Assembly (NCBI GenBank): GCA_916048095.2
Contig: OU696570.1
Location: 4,456,518-4,520,517 of the forward strand
Direction: 5' to 3'
From: Sacculina carcini
Lineage: Eukaryota; Arthropoda; Thecostraca; Sacculinidae
DNA: 64,000 bases
Both the position numbers and the translations under genes were made by a program. Positions 22,250 to 33,570 of the stretch are shown piece after piece. The notes below the pieces were generated by a model. That model saw only the letters and a program-made list of their open reading frames with translations. It made no database searches and was not told where the DNA came from. Each line of letters begins with the position of its first letter. The stretch's first letter is position 1.

Positions 22250-22261
22250 GCCGAAATAGCT
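22250..22261 (-). promoter_or_regulatory. PBS matching tRNA-Phe 5' end, element C
   Basis: The + strand reads GCCGAAATAGCT, identical to nucleotides 1-12 of animal tRNA-Phe (GAA), and abuts the LTR without a gap. The following LTR bases do not match the tRNA. No TGG site exists between LTR and gag ATG (15 nt). Confidence 0.85.
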
Positions 22262-22567
22262 TGTAACAAAACCAGAAATTAAAATATATTACAGATAGGC
22301 GCGCGTGGGCATCACCGCCCCACGCGCGCCTACAAGACGTCACACTCCGATCGCACCACAAACACGCACACACACCAAGCCTCACCCGCCGCAGCAACCA
22401 ATCAGCAGCGAGCCGGTCACTCGCCGCCGCCGCGGGCATGAACAATTCACGGCGTGTCAGTCATACTAGTACATACATACATACATACAAACATAGTACA
22501 CAACACGAGCACAAACGCGAATAACACACACACACACACACTAACACTCCATGCACATAACACTACA
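22262..22567 (-). repeat. 5' LTR of element C
   Basis: Pairs with 17998-18305. The GC hairpin GGCGCGCGTGGG / CCCACGCGCGCC is at 22298-22330, next to TGACGTCTTGTA on the minus strand. Confidence 0.95.
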
Positions 22568-22572
22568 CGTTT

Positions 22573-22796
22573 ACATAAATATATTCAGTTGTGTTATTGG
22601 GTTGTTTGATCGTAATAACATAACAGTATGTTTATGTATAAGTGCATGTTTGTGTACGTGTGTATATGTATAAGTGCATGTTTGTGTATGTATGTATATG
22701 TATATATGTATTTACGCTTTGTTGTTCGTCTTGAAGTTATGCGCGCCCGTGTTTTCACAGGCGCTATAGTAAATATATGTTTGTTTGTTTGTTACT
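22573..22796 (+). other. I-type LINE 3' end with repeat tail
   Basis: Continues the sequence broken by element C. It holds two or three copies of TGTATAAGTGCATGTTTGTG and ends with (TTTG)n just before the L2 RT resumes, as a LINE tail would. No gene. Confidence 0.5.
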
Positions 22797-22931
22797 TGAT
22801 GATTCTCTTTGTTTTGATCTATACATCTCCGATATTATTAGGGTCTGTAATTTTCATATTAGGCGAATATATTCTATCCGAAGATACTTAACTGTCTCTG
22901 CTGCCTTTAAACTAGCTAATTTTTTCCATTC
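22797..22931 (+). pseudogene. L2-like LINE ORF2, RT thumb fragment
   Basis: Reads DDSLCFDLYISDIIRVC, then HIRRIYSIRRYLTVSAAFKL and ANFFHS, matching the same region of the L2 copy at 40400-40530. It follows on from 14572 and is cut at CATTC by element E2. Confidence 0.85.
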
Positions 22932-23358
22932 TGTAGCGAACAGGCCGAGCAAAGCAGTAGTTAAGATGTATTTCTGATTAAAATACACGAACGTCACGAA
23001 AATACAGATTGATTCACAAGGGCACTCTCACGCGCAAAACTGTCTAACACAGAGAACTCTCTCGCACACAGAAAACCACCTAATCCGCACACTGCACCAG
23101 ACACACTGCCGAAAAACAACACATCGCCACACGCCCCCGCAAGCACGACCTCTTCCGTGCCGAGTCGCGGCTCGCCCCAGCGCCGCTCCTCCGAATCGGC
23201 GACAGCATATTGTTTAAACGCACACATACACGCACATACACACAAACGCACTCGCACGTCCACATATTAATCAAACACCGCGCATAACTGAAAGTCGGCA
23301 AATACTAAACCCATGCAGATGCACACACACACACACACGCACACACACACACACACAC

Positions 23359-23612
23359 GTTTGCAAATTGTCGTTTGCATATTGTTTTGTATTGTATGAT
23401 ATATCATGCTTGATTGTTATTCGATTTTATTGCCTTGTAATTGTATTATATTAATATAGTTCCTCACTATATTTGATTTATACAAGTCCTAAAAGAAGCT
23501 TCGGCTTATAGGACTTTGTCACTGTGCTATACGATTTTTTTTCACATGTGTGTGCTTATATGTATGAGTGATAATAAACCTAAACAAACAAACAAACAAA
23601 CAAACAAACACA
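23359..23612 (+). mobile_element. LINE/SINE 3' tail with hairpin and (AAAC)n
   Basis: A + strand fragment with the hairpin AAGTCCTA...TAGGACTT (23484-23516, inner stem AAGC-TTCG-GCTT) ending GATAATAAACCTAAAC and an (AAAC)n run. A hairpin followed by a short repeat tail is typical of LINE-mobilised 3' ends. It has no coding part. Confidence 0.6.
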
Positions 23613-23619
23613 CACACAC

Positions 23620-25168
<1,549 letters not shown>

Positions 25169-25296
25169 CTTACACCTCCTCCAGATGGGCACAATCACAC
25201 AAATGACCAACTCTATTTCTACTAGACATTTGGCGGATTCTCTCGGATCTTCGCAACGGCACTTCACCACGCACGCCATGATCTGCCTCTGTTTGT

Positions 25297-28266
25297 TCAG
25301 GCCTCGCTGCCGCAACGTCCATCTGTATTTACACTTTGTTGGGCAGGGGAAACAAGAGTGAGTTCATCGTCACTGGTGTCCACTGATGTCTCCGCAGCTA
25401 CTTCCCCGCTTTGTCTATTGCCTCTCGGCCTCAAATGTCGCACGTGTCTGTACAGACCATCCACCTCTACACACTGTGCAGACACAACGTCAGTCACCAC
25501 ACCTTCTGACCACCTTTCAGTGCACCTACTTCCTGGCTGTTTCAACCAAACTTTGTCACCTTTTTTGAACTTTGGCGTCACTGGCTCACTATCCTCCGAA
25601 CAATTGTTGTCAATCCCTTTCGTTCTTAGATCATATCTGTAAATAATTGACGCTGGCGTGCGATCAGATGAAACATCGTCCAACGGCGTGACATTTTAAA
25701 GATAGACAGCCTCCAATATGTCACACTGTTTTCTTGCAGCTATCACCTTGATAGTGCGGTGGCTGCGTTCGACTATTCCATTGCCTGAAGGTGCATATGC
25801 ACACCTGTACTTGACGTGGACCCCCCACTCATTTGCAAAGCCAACAAACCTCTGGCTACGGAACGTCGTCTCGTTATCGGTCAGGATGCATTTGGGCGGA
25901 CCGCGATCAATGAATACATTTCGCAGCACGTCGACCACAACTTCCACGGTATGCGACCGTTGCGCACGCCATATTGCGAACCGAGATGGCCCACAATCAA
26001 TCAGGGTTAAATATGACTTTTCTCTGAAATGCGTGATGTCCATGGCCAGGCGCTCCCATACGCTCTCCACGCCCAAGTGTCCTCTCGTCCATCCAACAGG
26101 AGATGGGTCAATCGATCTACATATATCACACAAAGACACAACATTTTTGACGTCTTTCTTGGTCACGCTGCTTCCGTTCTTCCTGACAAAATACAATGTA
26201 CGTCTGACGCCCGGATGGCCCATTTCATGGTGCATTTTCCGAATCGTATCCTCCACCGCATGTACCGCAGCGGCGCACGACACCTTGGCCTCTGTCGCAG
26301 CCCTATTGTGTCCCAGCCATTCTCTTGGAACTCTGGTCAGTTCGTCAGCTTTGTTTTCTCTGGACGGAACCAGTGTGACTGTTACTATCAAATGGTACTC
26401 GTCAATAAGTGATCTCATAATGTCCAATCTTCTGCGTACAAGCATATCAGCAGCCGCTTTTGTTCTCAACCTCGCCTTGTTAGTTAACATGTCTGAAACC
26501 CATTGCCTGACAGTGACTGAGTCCGTCATCAACTCAATTTCGCGCATTTCTCATGCAAGAGCTAGATTCAAGCCTTTTATGACCGCGTCGAGCTCAGCCA
26601 TATTTATGTGTTTCACGTCATCTTTCCTGAGCCAAGCACCATCTTCCACGATCTCTCCGTCAACTTCCATCGCAGCTCCCAAAGCCAGACAGCTGGCGTC
26701 TACCCACACCTTTGCTGTTTTACCCCTCACCGCCCACCGTCCGCACACCGGATCATGCTTGACTAGCTCGGTTTGAACCCGCTGCAAGCAACGCCGAACA
26801 CCCTCATGACCAATTTCGTCGTCCCATGATCTGCTGTTATCATTGGCAATTCTCTTTATGTATGCCGTGGCCACTCTCAGCCATCCACCAACGGGATAGT
26901 GTCCTATCCACCTGCTACATACAGATAAAATTGTCCGCCGTGTAAGCCGCTCGGGCAAGGCACACACATTATCATCACGAGACCATCTCATCTGCCGGTT
27001 CTGCCTGAAAACTCTGAGTCCGAGAAATCTGCTCGCATCCTTCGACGTCTCATTATCTTTGCACAACAGTCCGTACTTCTGCAAATGCTTGCAGCACATA
27101 TTCGGCACTCACCACATCCTCGTTCACTAGCACATTGTCGATATACGAGACAGTGCCTGACTCGACTAGCTTGTCCTGGAGCATCACAGTCTTGAGCACC
27201 GATTTCATGACCAGGGGTGCCACATTAAGCCAGAATCCAGCCTCGTGAGACAATACCTCTGTCCTCCGATCACAACTGTTTGGTAGGGCCACAGAGACTC
27301 GTGCACTCTTATTTGAAGGTACGCTTTCGTCAAATCAAGATCAGTCACATTATCCCCCTGCCTCCTCCACTGCCGTAAAACATGGGTACATACATCGGCA
27401 TCTCTAGTGTGCGAATCAACGAAAGTACTTAGCTCCCTGAAATCCATGAAAGGTCTTACTTTCTCACGTTGAGGCACGGCCATCAGCGGCAGTAGTCCTT
27501 TTGCCGGACCCAGCTTGCTCTCGTCATACCTCACCAACCAGCCATTATCTATCCAGCAATGCAGCTCGTTTTCAAATACCTCCTGATGTGTGTCGCCCAC
27601 GTGATATGACTCCACAGAATTCTTCAAGGGGCCCGGCTCTTTACCATTCGCCCACTTCCATCTGGCCGTCCAGGATTTTTCTTCCTCGTCATATTCAACC
27701 AGAAAATCGGTTTCTTCAGCTCTCAAACCCGCTTCGTTCATAGTCACCGCAGAACACGCAAAATCTGCACCACTTTCCTTCCGAATTGTCTTTCTCTCAC
27801 AGTCGTCAACGCCAAACCGGACCTCACGGGCTGAAGAAACAGATACACCACCAAGAACGGTAATAGCGTCCATGCCATTGATTAGATCAAAACCCATTGG
27901 ATGCGACGAGGCAACAATCACATTTATGAGTCGCGGAACTCCCCCACAACACACGCGAATAGTTCCGCGTCCGATACAATCGAAATTATTCTGACTCAAC
28001 GTGAGTACAGATATCATTTCTCTCGACCAGTCATCACACACGTCCCCGCACACAATGCTCGCCGAGCACCCAGTGTCTACAAGCGCGTGCCGACGGACAC
28101 CGTTCACTTCAATGCGAATATCCGGCAGCTGCCCATTCACTGACTGGGGGAAGAGACCGGCGCAGTTTCTCCTCCCCCTTCGCCGTTTCCCGAGTGCTGT
28201 GCAGTGCGGCATTGAAAAGCCAGGTGACCGAGACGGTTGCAGTTGTAGCAGCGTCTCCCACGCCAA
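25297..28266 (-). pseudogene. pol: Pol polyprotein of E2, defective
   Basis: Mostly one frame, entered by -1 shifting near 28185. The protease is ALVDTGCSASIV. The RT spans 27600-27050: RPFMDFRELSTF, LDLTKAYLQIRV, then a short excursion into another frame (27292-27108) that contains SYIDNVLVN, where the second catalytic Asp has become Asn. RNase H follows (KVWVDASCLALGAA, HINMAELDAVIKG), broken by a stop near 26550 where relatives have Trp. The integrase (HEMGHPGVRRT, CDICRSID, LAMDITHF, LTDNETTF, NGIVERSHR) runs to a stop near 25690, then the C-terminal tail (FKKGDKVWLKQPG). Confidence 0.9.
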
Positions 28267-28934
28267 CCAGACGGTCCAGGCCGGCTAGTTCGGGCTGCAC
28301 CCTCAGTCGAAGACGGACAACGTGCAGCGAAGTGGCCAATCCCACCGCACGTGAAGCACCTGCGCTCATCACTGCGATCGCTGGCCACCGACTCTTTCTC
28401 AGGCTTCGCCACAATACAAGAGTCCGATGCATGTTTTTCGATCTCATGTAACAGCACTCTTGAACGCTCGAGCAGCTCAGATGGGCTCATGTTGTCCAAG
28501 CGAGAGCCCATGCGAAGCAGCTGGCGTAAGCTATCGGGAAGACCTGAAACGAACGCGCACATTACAAGTGAGTCTGGAACGTCACCGATGACAGAAGCCA
28601 GACGCTTGAGTTCTGAGAAGTAACTGTCTACAGCTTCTCCGGACTGTCTTTTCCTGCTGATGAAGTTATCATAAGCCGTGAATTTGCCTACTGAAAAGGC
28701 AGTCAGTAGCGCATGCTTGATTCGCTTGTAGTCTTGTTTCGCATCCTCAGGAAGTTGTTGGTAGACGGCGAAAGCGCCTCCAGTCAGCCTTAGCGGCACA
28801 ACGGAGTGCAGGTCGGTAATTTGCCTGAGCCGACACATCAACTCTACTTTTTCCAGCCACTCACTGACTGAGGATGAAGACCCATCGAACTCTGGGATGA
28901 GTCTCAAATCAGCACTTGTCTCACTCATTTCCAT
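28137..28934 (-). CDS. gag: Gag polyprotein of E2
   Basis: 265 residues, open throughout, beginning MEMSET 16 nt after the LTR. The capsid region includes LIPEFDGSSSSVSEWLEKV, VVPLRLTGGAFAVYQQL, VDSYFSELKRLASVIG and AFVSGLPDSLRQLLRM. Two CCHC knuckles follow: CFTCGGIGHFAARC and CYNCNRLGHLAFQC. The end runs over the frameshift hairpin and stops in the overlap with pol. Compared with element C it has one extra knuckle. Confidence 0.9.
   Translation of the reverse strand: MEMSETSADLRLIPEFDGSSSSVSEWLEKVELMCRLRQITDLHSVVPLRLTGGAFAVYQQLPEDAKQDYKRIKHALLTAFSVGKFTAYDNFISRKRQSGEAVDSYFSELKRLASVIGDVPDSLVMCAFVSGLPDSLRQLLRMGSRLDNMSPSELLERSRVLLHEIEKHASDSCIVAKPEKESVASDRSDERRCFTCGGIGHFAARCPSSTEGAARTSRPGPSGWRGRRCYNCNRLGHLAFQCRTAQHSGNGEGGGETAPVSSPSQ
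28146..28191 (-). promoter_or_regulatory. -1 ribosomal frameshift signal, E2
   Basis: GGGAAAC (28185-28191), 6-nt spacer, then GGGGGAGGAG / CTCTTCCCCC (10 bp with one G-U, 13-nt loop). The arms differ in sequence from those of element C while position and spacing are the same. Confidence 0.85.
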
Positions 28935-28938
28935 ATAT

Positions 28939-28950
28939 GCCGAAATAGCT
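28939..28950 (-). promoter_or_regulatory. PBS matching tRNA-Phe 5' end, E2
   Basis: GCCGAAATAGCT on the + strand abuts the LTR at 28951 although the LTR itself is unrelated to that of element C. The gag ATG follows after only 4 more bases. Confidence 0.85.
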
Positions 28951-29352
28951 TGTAGCGAACAGGCCGAGCAAAGCAGTAGTTAAGATGTATTTTTGATTAA
29001 AATACACGAACGTCACGAAAATACAGATTGATTCACAAGGGCACTCTCACGCGCAAAACTCTCTAACACACAGAACTCTCTCGCACACAGAACACCACTT
29101 AATCCGCACACTGCACCAGACACACTGCCGAAAAACAACACATCGCCACACGCCCCCGCAAGCACGACCTCTTCCGTGTCGAGTCGCGGCTCGCCCCAGC
29201 GCCGCTCCTCCGACTCGGCGACAGCATATTGTTCAAACACACACATACACGCACATACACACAAACGCACTCGCATGTCCACATATTACTCAAACACCGC
29301 GCAGAACCGAAAGTTGGCAAATACTAAACACATACAGATGGACACACACACA

Positions 29353-29399
<47 letters not shown>

Positions 29400-29405
29400 C
29401 TTACA
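28951..29405 (-). repeat. 5' LTR of E2
   Basis: Minus strand TGTAAGTTGTGTG...TCGCTACA, with a long CA/TG tract. Confidence 0.9.
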
Positions 29406-29410
29406 CATTC

Positions 29411-29578
29411 TCAGTAGGATTCAATATTGTTGCTGTCTTTTTCTTTCTCTTAATCACCGCCAGCTTCGCAAACTTCAATCCGTTATTAATAAAGCATGTC
29501 GTCTAATTTACAATATCCCTGCTGGCTCTGATATCTCTCACTTTCTACAAAAATTAGGACTTCTCCCTATTAACGCAC
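29411..29578 (+). pseudogene. L2-like LINE ORF2 fragment
   Basis: RIQYCCCLFLSLNHRQLRK...INKACRLIYNIPAGSDIS...LGLLPINA continues the RT C-terminus from 22931. It is cut by element G3 after CGCAC. Confidence 0.85.
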
Positions 29579-29954
29579 ATTATTGTGTTTATTGTGTATT
29601 GCATGGTATTGTATTTTGTACTATATATAATTGTGTGTGCGTGCATGTGTATTTGTGTGCGTACGTGGGAGAGTGATTTTGTGTACGTTTTTGTATGCGC
29701 GCGCGGAAGTAGCTGCGTTGCATAAGCGCGAGCTATGAGTGCATGCATGCGCGGGTGGTATCCGCCCGGAGTCAACGGTCGCTCGTGCATGTTGGGCAGT
29801 GCGTTACTGGTGAATTGAGATTGTGGTGTTTGTGCGGTGGCTTAGAGTGTTGTTCGGTGGAGAGAGTAGTATTTAGTGCATTGTGTTGCGGTGTGATCGT
29901 GTGGAATTGTGCTTTCTTGTTCTTTTTTATTTTTTGTGCTTACATTCAAATACA
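29579..29954 (+). repeat. 5' LTR of G3
   Basis: ATTATTGTGTTTATTG...CAAATACA. The usual TG start seems lost in this copy; the 3' copy has TGTATTATG. Confidence 0.8.
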
Positions 29955-29966
29955 AGCTAACCGGCC
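29955..29966 (+). promoter_or_regulatory. PBS matching tRNA-Ile 5' end, G3
   Basis: AGCTAACCGGCC directly follows the LTR. Its complement GGCCGGTTAGCT equals nt 1-12 of animal tRNA-Ile (AAU). The same tRNA window as in element C, but a different tRNA. Confidence 0.82.
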
Positions 29967-29975
29967 TTTCGGAAA

Positions 29976-30677
29976 ATGGAGTCTTCATGTGGTTTCGACT
30001 CTCGCGTGATACCAGAATTTGATGGTCAGAGTGACATTGTGGAATGGTGGACTCGCACGGAGATGATGTGTCAGCTCAAAGGCGTCGATGTGATGAGCGT
30101 AGTGCCACTACGTCTCTCAAAAGGTGCGTTTGTTGTGTGGTCCCAACTGCCGGATGAACTTCGCCGTTGTGCGAAAGGAGCTCGCAGCGCTTTGTTCTCG
30201 GCGGTTGGAGTGGACAGATTTCGTGCATACGCCCTGTTCACCAGTCGTCGTCTGCAAGAAGGTGAGTCGCCTGACGTATATTTAGCAGACTTGAAAAAGC
30301 TTGCAGTTTCATTCGGTGGCTTATCCGATAATCTGCTGATATGTGCATTTGTAAATGGCCTACCCGAGCACGTGGCGATCAGTATTCGTGCAAGCACAGT
30401 GTCAGAGTCTCTGTCGTTGAGTGATATTACGAGCAGAACTCGCATGGTGTTGCAAACGACAAAAAGCCCGCCGAGCTGTCTAGCCGCCAATGCCGGGTCG
30501 CTTTCACCCCGAAAATGCTACATTTGCAATCAGACTGGTCATTTGAGTAGAGATTGCCCGAAAAGGAAATATCGGATGCGATATTACAATTGTTCCAAGT
30601 TGGGTCACATGGCGAAGGACTGTCAGGGAAACGAGGAAGGAGAGGGTTCGTCAGCGCCAGCACCCTCTCCTCAGTGA
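29976..30677 (+). CDS. gag: Gag polyprotein of G3
   Basis: 233 residues starting 21 nt after the LTR. VIPEFDGQSDIVEWWTRTEM, SVVPLRLSKGAFVVWSQL, PDVYLADLKKLAVSFGG and AFVNGLPEHVAISIRA match the Gags of C and E2. Two knuckles: CYICNQTGHLSRDC is complete; the second, YYNCSKLGHMAKDC, has Tyr in place of its first Cys. It ends in the overlap with pol at the frameshift hairpin. Confidence 0.88.
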   Translation: MESSCGFDSRVIPEFDGQSDIVEWWTRTEMMCQLKGVDVMSVVPLRLSKGAFVVWSQLPDELRRCAKGARSALFSAVGVDRFRAYALFTSRRLQEGESPDVYLADLKKLAVSFGGLSDNLLICAFVNGLPEHVAISIRASTVSESLSLSDITSRTRMVLQTTKSPPSCLAANAGSLSPRKCYICNQTGHLSRDCPKRKYRMRYYNCSKLGHMAKDCQGNEEGEGSSAPAPSPQ

Positions 30678-33547
30678 GCAATGAGGCGCTTCCTGCAGTC
30701 ACTGTGTTTATTGATCAACGTGAGTCTTGTGTGCTTGTTGATACCGGTTGTTCTCGCTGTATTGTGTGGAGTGGAGTTTGTAGAACATGGACACCAGTAA
30801 CGACTCATGTGAATACTCTGGGTGGCATGGACTTTGACTGTTCGGGTGTTGGTGAATGTTGTGTGAGTGTCGAGAAACAGTCAGTTGTTGTAAAAGCCCT
30901 TGTTGTGCAGCACAAGCCGATGGGATATGATGCGATTCTGGGAATGAACGCCATATCAGCGCTGGGGGGTGTTTGCGTACGTGCTGACGGTGGGGTGCAT
31001 TTTCAAGTGAGTGCCAAGGCTGCATACTGTGCTGCGGCTGGTGATATTTTTGAGTCAAAACCTGGACATGAGGCACGGTTCGATGCAGCTAAAAACATGT
31101 GGACTTGCAAGTGGAAGTGGCTTGACGACCACGAGCCGCAGCGTTTGACATACAACAGCGTTTGACTGCACAATATCATGTGAGGCAACACGCCAAGGAG
31201 GCCTTCGACAGAGAGATCAATGAGTGGATCAGCAACAAATGGTTGATTCCCTATGATGAGAGTGTACATGGGCCTGCCCGCTGTTTGATTCCACTGATGG
31301 CAGTAATCCAAAAGAACAATAACAAAGTGAGACCGGTCCTCGATTTCCGAGAATTAAATAAACACATTGACACTCTTTCTGCAGATGCTGAGGTATGCAA
31401 TGACAAGCTGAGGGAATGACGGATGAAGGGAGACAATGTGTTTATCATGGACCTCAAGAAAGCCTACCTGCAGATATCAGTTGACAGTTTATTGTGGCCT
31501 TTCCAGACGGTGAAGTTCAATGGTGTGCTGTACTGCTTGACCAGGCTTGGATTCGGGTAGAGTTAGGCGCCCATGATCATGCATACGGTGGTCGACTAGG
31601 TGATGGAACAGGACGACCAGATAAGACGTGGGACATCGGCATATTTTGACGATGTTCTCATTGACGGGAACATTGTGTCACCCGAAGCAGTGAAGAAGCA
31701 CTTTGCCAAGTACGGCCTTGAATCTAAAGAGATTCAAAAGTTCTCTGACGGAACCCGAGTGCTCGGCTTACACGTGTACTCGTCGGAGTCTGGCAAGTTG
31801 ATGTGGAAAAGGGACAATGCCGTGGGTGAGTGTCCGGAACAGCTCACGAGACGAGTCGTGTTCTAACTATGCAGAACTGTGGTGTCGCATTATCCTGTCG
31901 GTGGCTGGCTGCGAGTTGCCGCTTCGTACATCAAGCGACTTGCATCCGAAGCGACAAACAGCTGGGACGAACCGATTTGTGACTCGGCACTCCAGAGTCA
32001 TGTGAACGAAGTGATGTCGAGACTACAGCATAGCGATCCCGTGAGAGGCGTGTGGAAGATCAATGGTGATTCGGCGAATGTATGGGTAGACACCAGCAAC
32101 ATTGCCATTGGTGCGTTGGTTGAGGTAAATGACGAGAAAGTGGAGGATGCTTGCTGGTTGAGAAGGGACAGCCACCACATAAACCTCAGTGAGCTAGATG
32201 CCGTGATAAAGGGGCTTGGACTGGCGATCAAGCTAAAATTTCGAAAAATTATGCTGTTCACAGATTCATCGACGGTGCATGTATGCCTCAGGGGACTCCT
32301 AACGGCAAATGAGCGTGTCAGGACCACTGCCTGTAGTGAGCTGCTGATCAGGCGCCGACTAGAGATCATCGGTGGATTGTTGGACGAGTACAACTTGACT
32401 GTTGAAGTAATGAAGGTGGCGTCTGAGAGGAATAAAGCAGACTCGTGTGCCTGGTCACTGGTTGAAACAGGACAAATCAGTGTGTGCCGCAGGTGCTAAA
32501 CCGACTGACGTGCGTTCTCGCATCAGGCAGATTCACCACGACGCCGGACATCCGGGCATCCACCGAACGCGGTACTTTTGCCGGAGGAAAAAGCTTTACG
32601 TGAGCAAGCAGGAAGTCGCAGATGTTGTGAGGTCGTGTGACATCTGCAATTCGATTTGCCCGGCGTCAGTGAAATGGAGACACGGGAAACTGAGCGTGAA
32701 TCGAAACTGGCACCGACTGGCAGCAGACTTTGTGCATGTGCGTAATTTGTTGTATGTGTCTGTCATCGATTGTGGTCCTTCGAGGTTTTTTCTCTGGCGC
32801 AAGGTTCGCAGTCGCTGCAGCGATGAAGTGGCGGACATTTTCGATGATATTTTTAGTAAGCGTGGACCCCCAAATGAAATAATTCTGGACAACGACACAT
32901 CTTTTCGTGGACAGTCTTTTGTCCGGGCGATGGAACGTTGGGGTGTGAGCATTCGCTATCGGTGTGCTTTTCGCCCAGAAGGAAACGGCATAGCGGAGAG
33001 GTCGCATCGGACTGTCAAGACCATTGTGGCGAGGAATCAGTGCAGTGTGAGAGAAGCTGTGATGCTGCACAATTTGACGCCAATGGATGACGCCGGTCGC
33101 AGACCTGTTGATGGTGTGTATCGATACAGAGTGCGAATGCGTGACGAACTCCCGCGACAGCGCAGCACATCTGTTCGTGGCTGCGATTATGAGGTCGGCG
33201 ATCCTGTCTGGGTGAGGCAGCGCGGAGACCGATGTGATGCTGTCGGTCGCAGGGGTACCGTCACAAGTGTCGTGTCAGACCTCGTTGTCGCCTTCGATGG
33301 CATCAACAGGCACGTGGGTGATGTCAGACCACGGGCGGTGACGGAGAACGGTGGCGGCACGAACTCATTGGACTGGGCGAGCGGTGACGTGGCGGACGAT
33401 AGCGAGTCTAACGTCATGGTGTACGGCGAGAGGACTGCCGTGACTGATCCGGCGAGTGGCGGTCAGCAGCAGGCGCAACCACAGCGACAGAGTCAGCGTC
33501 CGGCGCGGTTCAATGATTATGTTGTGTATAATTCTAATCGGGCATAG
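30554..33547 (+). pseudogene. pol: Pol polyprotein of G3, broken
   Basis: The protease is CVLVDTGCSRCIVW (near 30735). RT pieces are 31162-31419 (RPVLDFRELNKH), then past a stop MDLKKAYLQISVDS, CLTRLGFG followed by two stops, and 31600-31866 with AYFDDVLIDGN. RNase H is 31879-32499 (ANVWVDTSNIAIGA, HINLSELDAVIKG). The integrase 32447-33547 changes frame and has HHDAGHPGIHRT, CDICNSIC, LAADFVHV, ILDNDTSF and NGIAERSHR, then YEVGDPVWVRQRG and a Gln-rich end. It shares the full architecture with C and E2 but cannot be expressed as one chain. Confidence 0.9.
30626..30671 (+). promoter_or_regulatory. -1 ribosomal frameshift signal, G3
   Basis: GGGAAAC (30626-30632), 5-nt spacer, then AGGAGAGGGT / ACCCTCTCCT (10 bp, 14-nt loop). 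Third instance of the same layout. Confidence 0.85.
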
Positions 33548-33570
33548 TGATTCTTAGAATCAGGGGGGTA

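Larger units (their letters stand above)
17998..22567 (-). mobile_element. Autonomous LTR retrotransposon C, intact
   Basis: 4570 bp, minus strand. LTRs 17998-18305 and 22262-22567 differ by three substitutions and one CA unit. The perfect 5-bp target duplication CGTTT lies at 17993-17997 and 22568-22572. Gag (258 aa) and Pol (1008 aa) are both open and overlap at a frameshift signal. The site after the 5' LTR is the complement of tRNA-Phe nt 1-12, not a TGG site. Domain order PR-RT-RH-IN makes it Ty3-like, but the Pol motifs (YIDD, RLGFGLNVAP, GWLRVAAAYIKR) are unlike classic gypsy. Of all elements here it looks the most recently active. Confidence 0.95.

Noticed and set aside
22250..22261. 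A tRNA-Phe gene fragment
   Set aside because: Only nt 1-12 match; no D-loop, anticodon or T-arm follows, and the same 12-mer sits at the LTR edge in several elements.
31400..31560. Stop-codon readthrough as regulation in G3 pol
   Set aside because: Several stops and frame changes occur together, and relatives have Trp or Leu codons there, so simple decay explains them.
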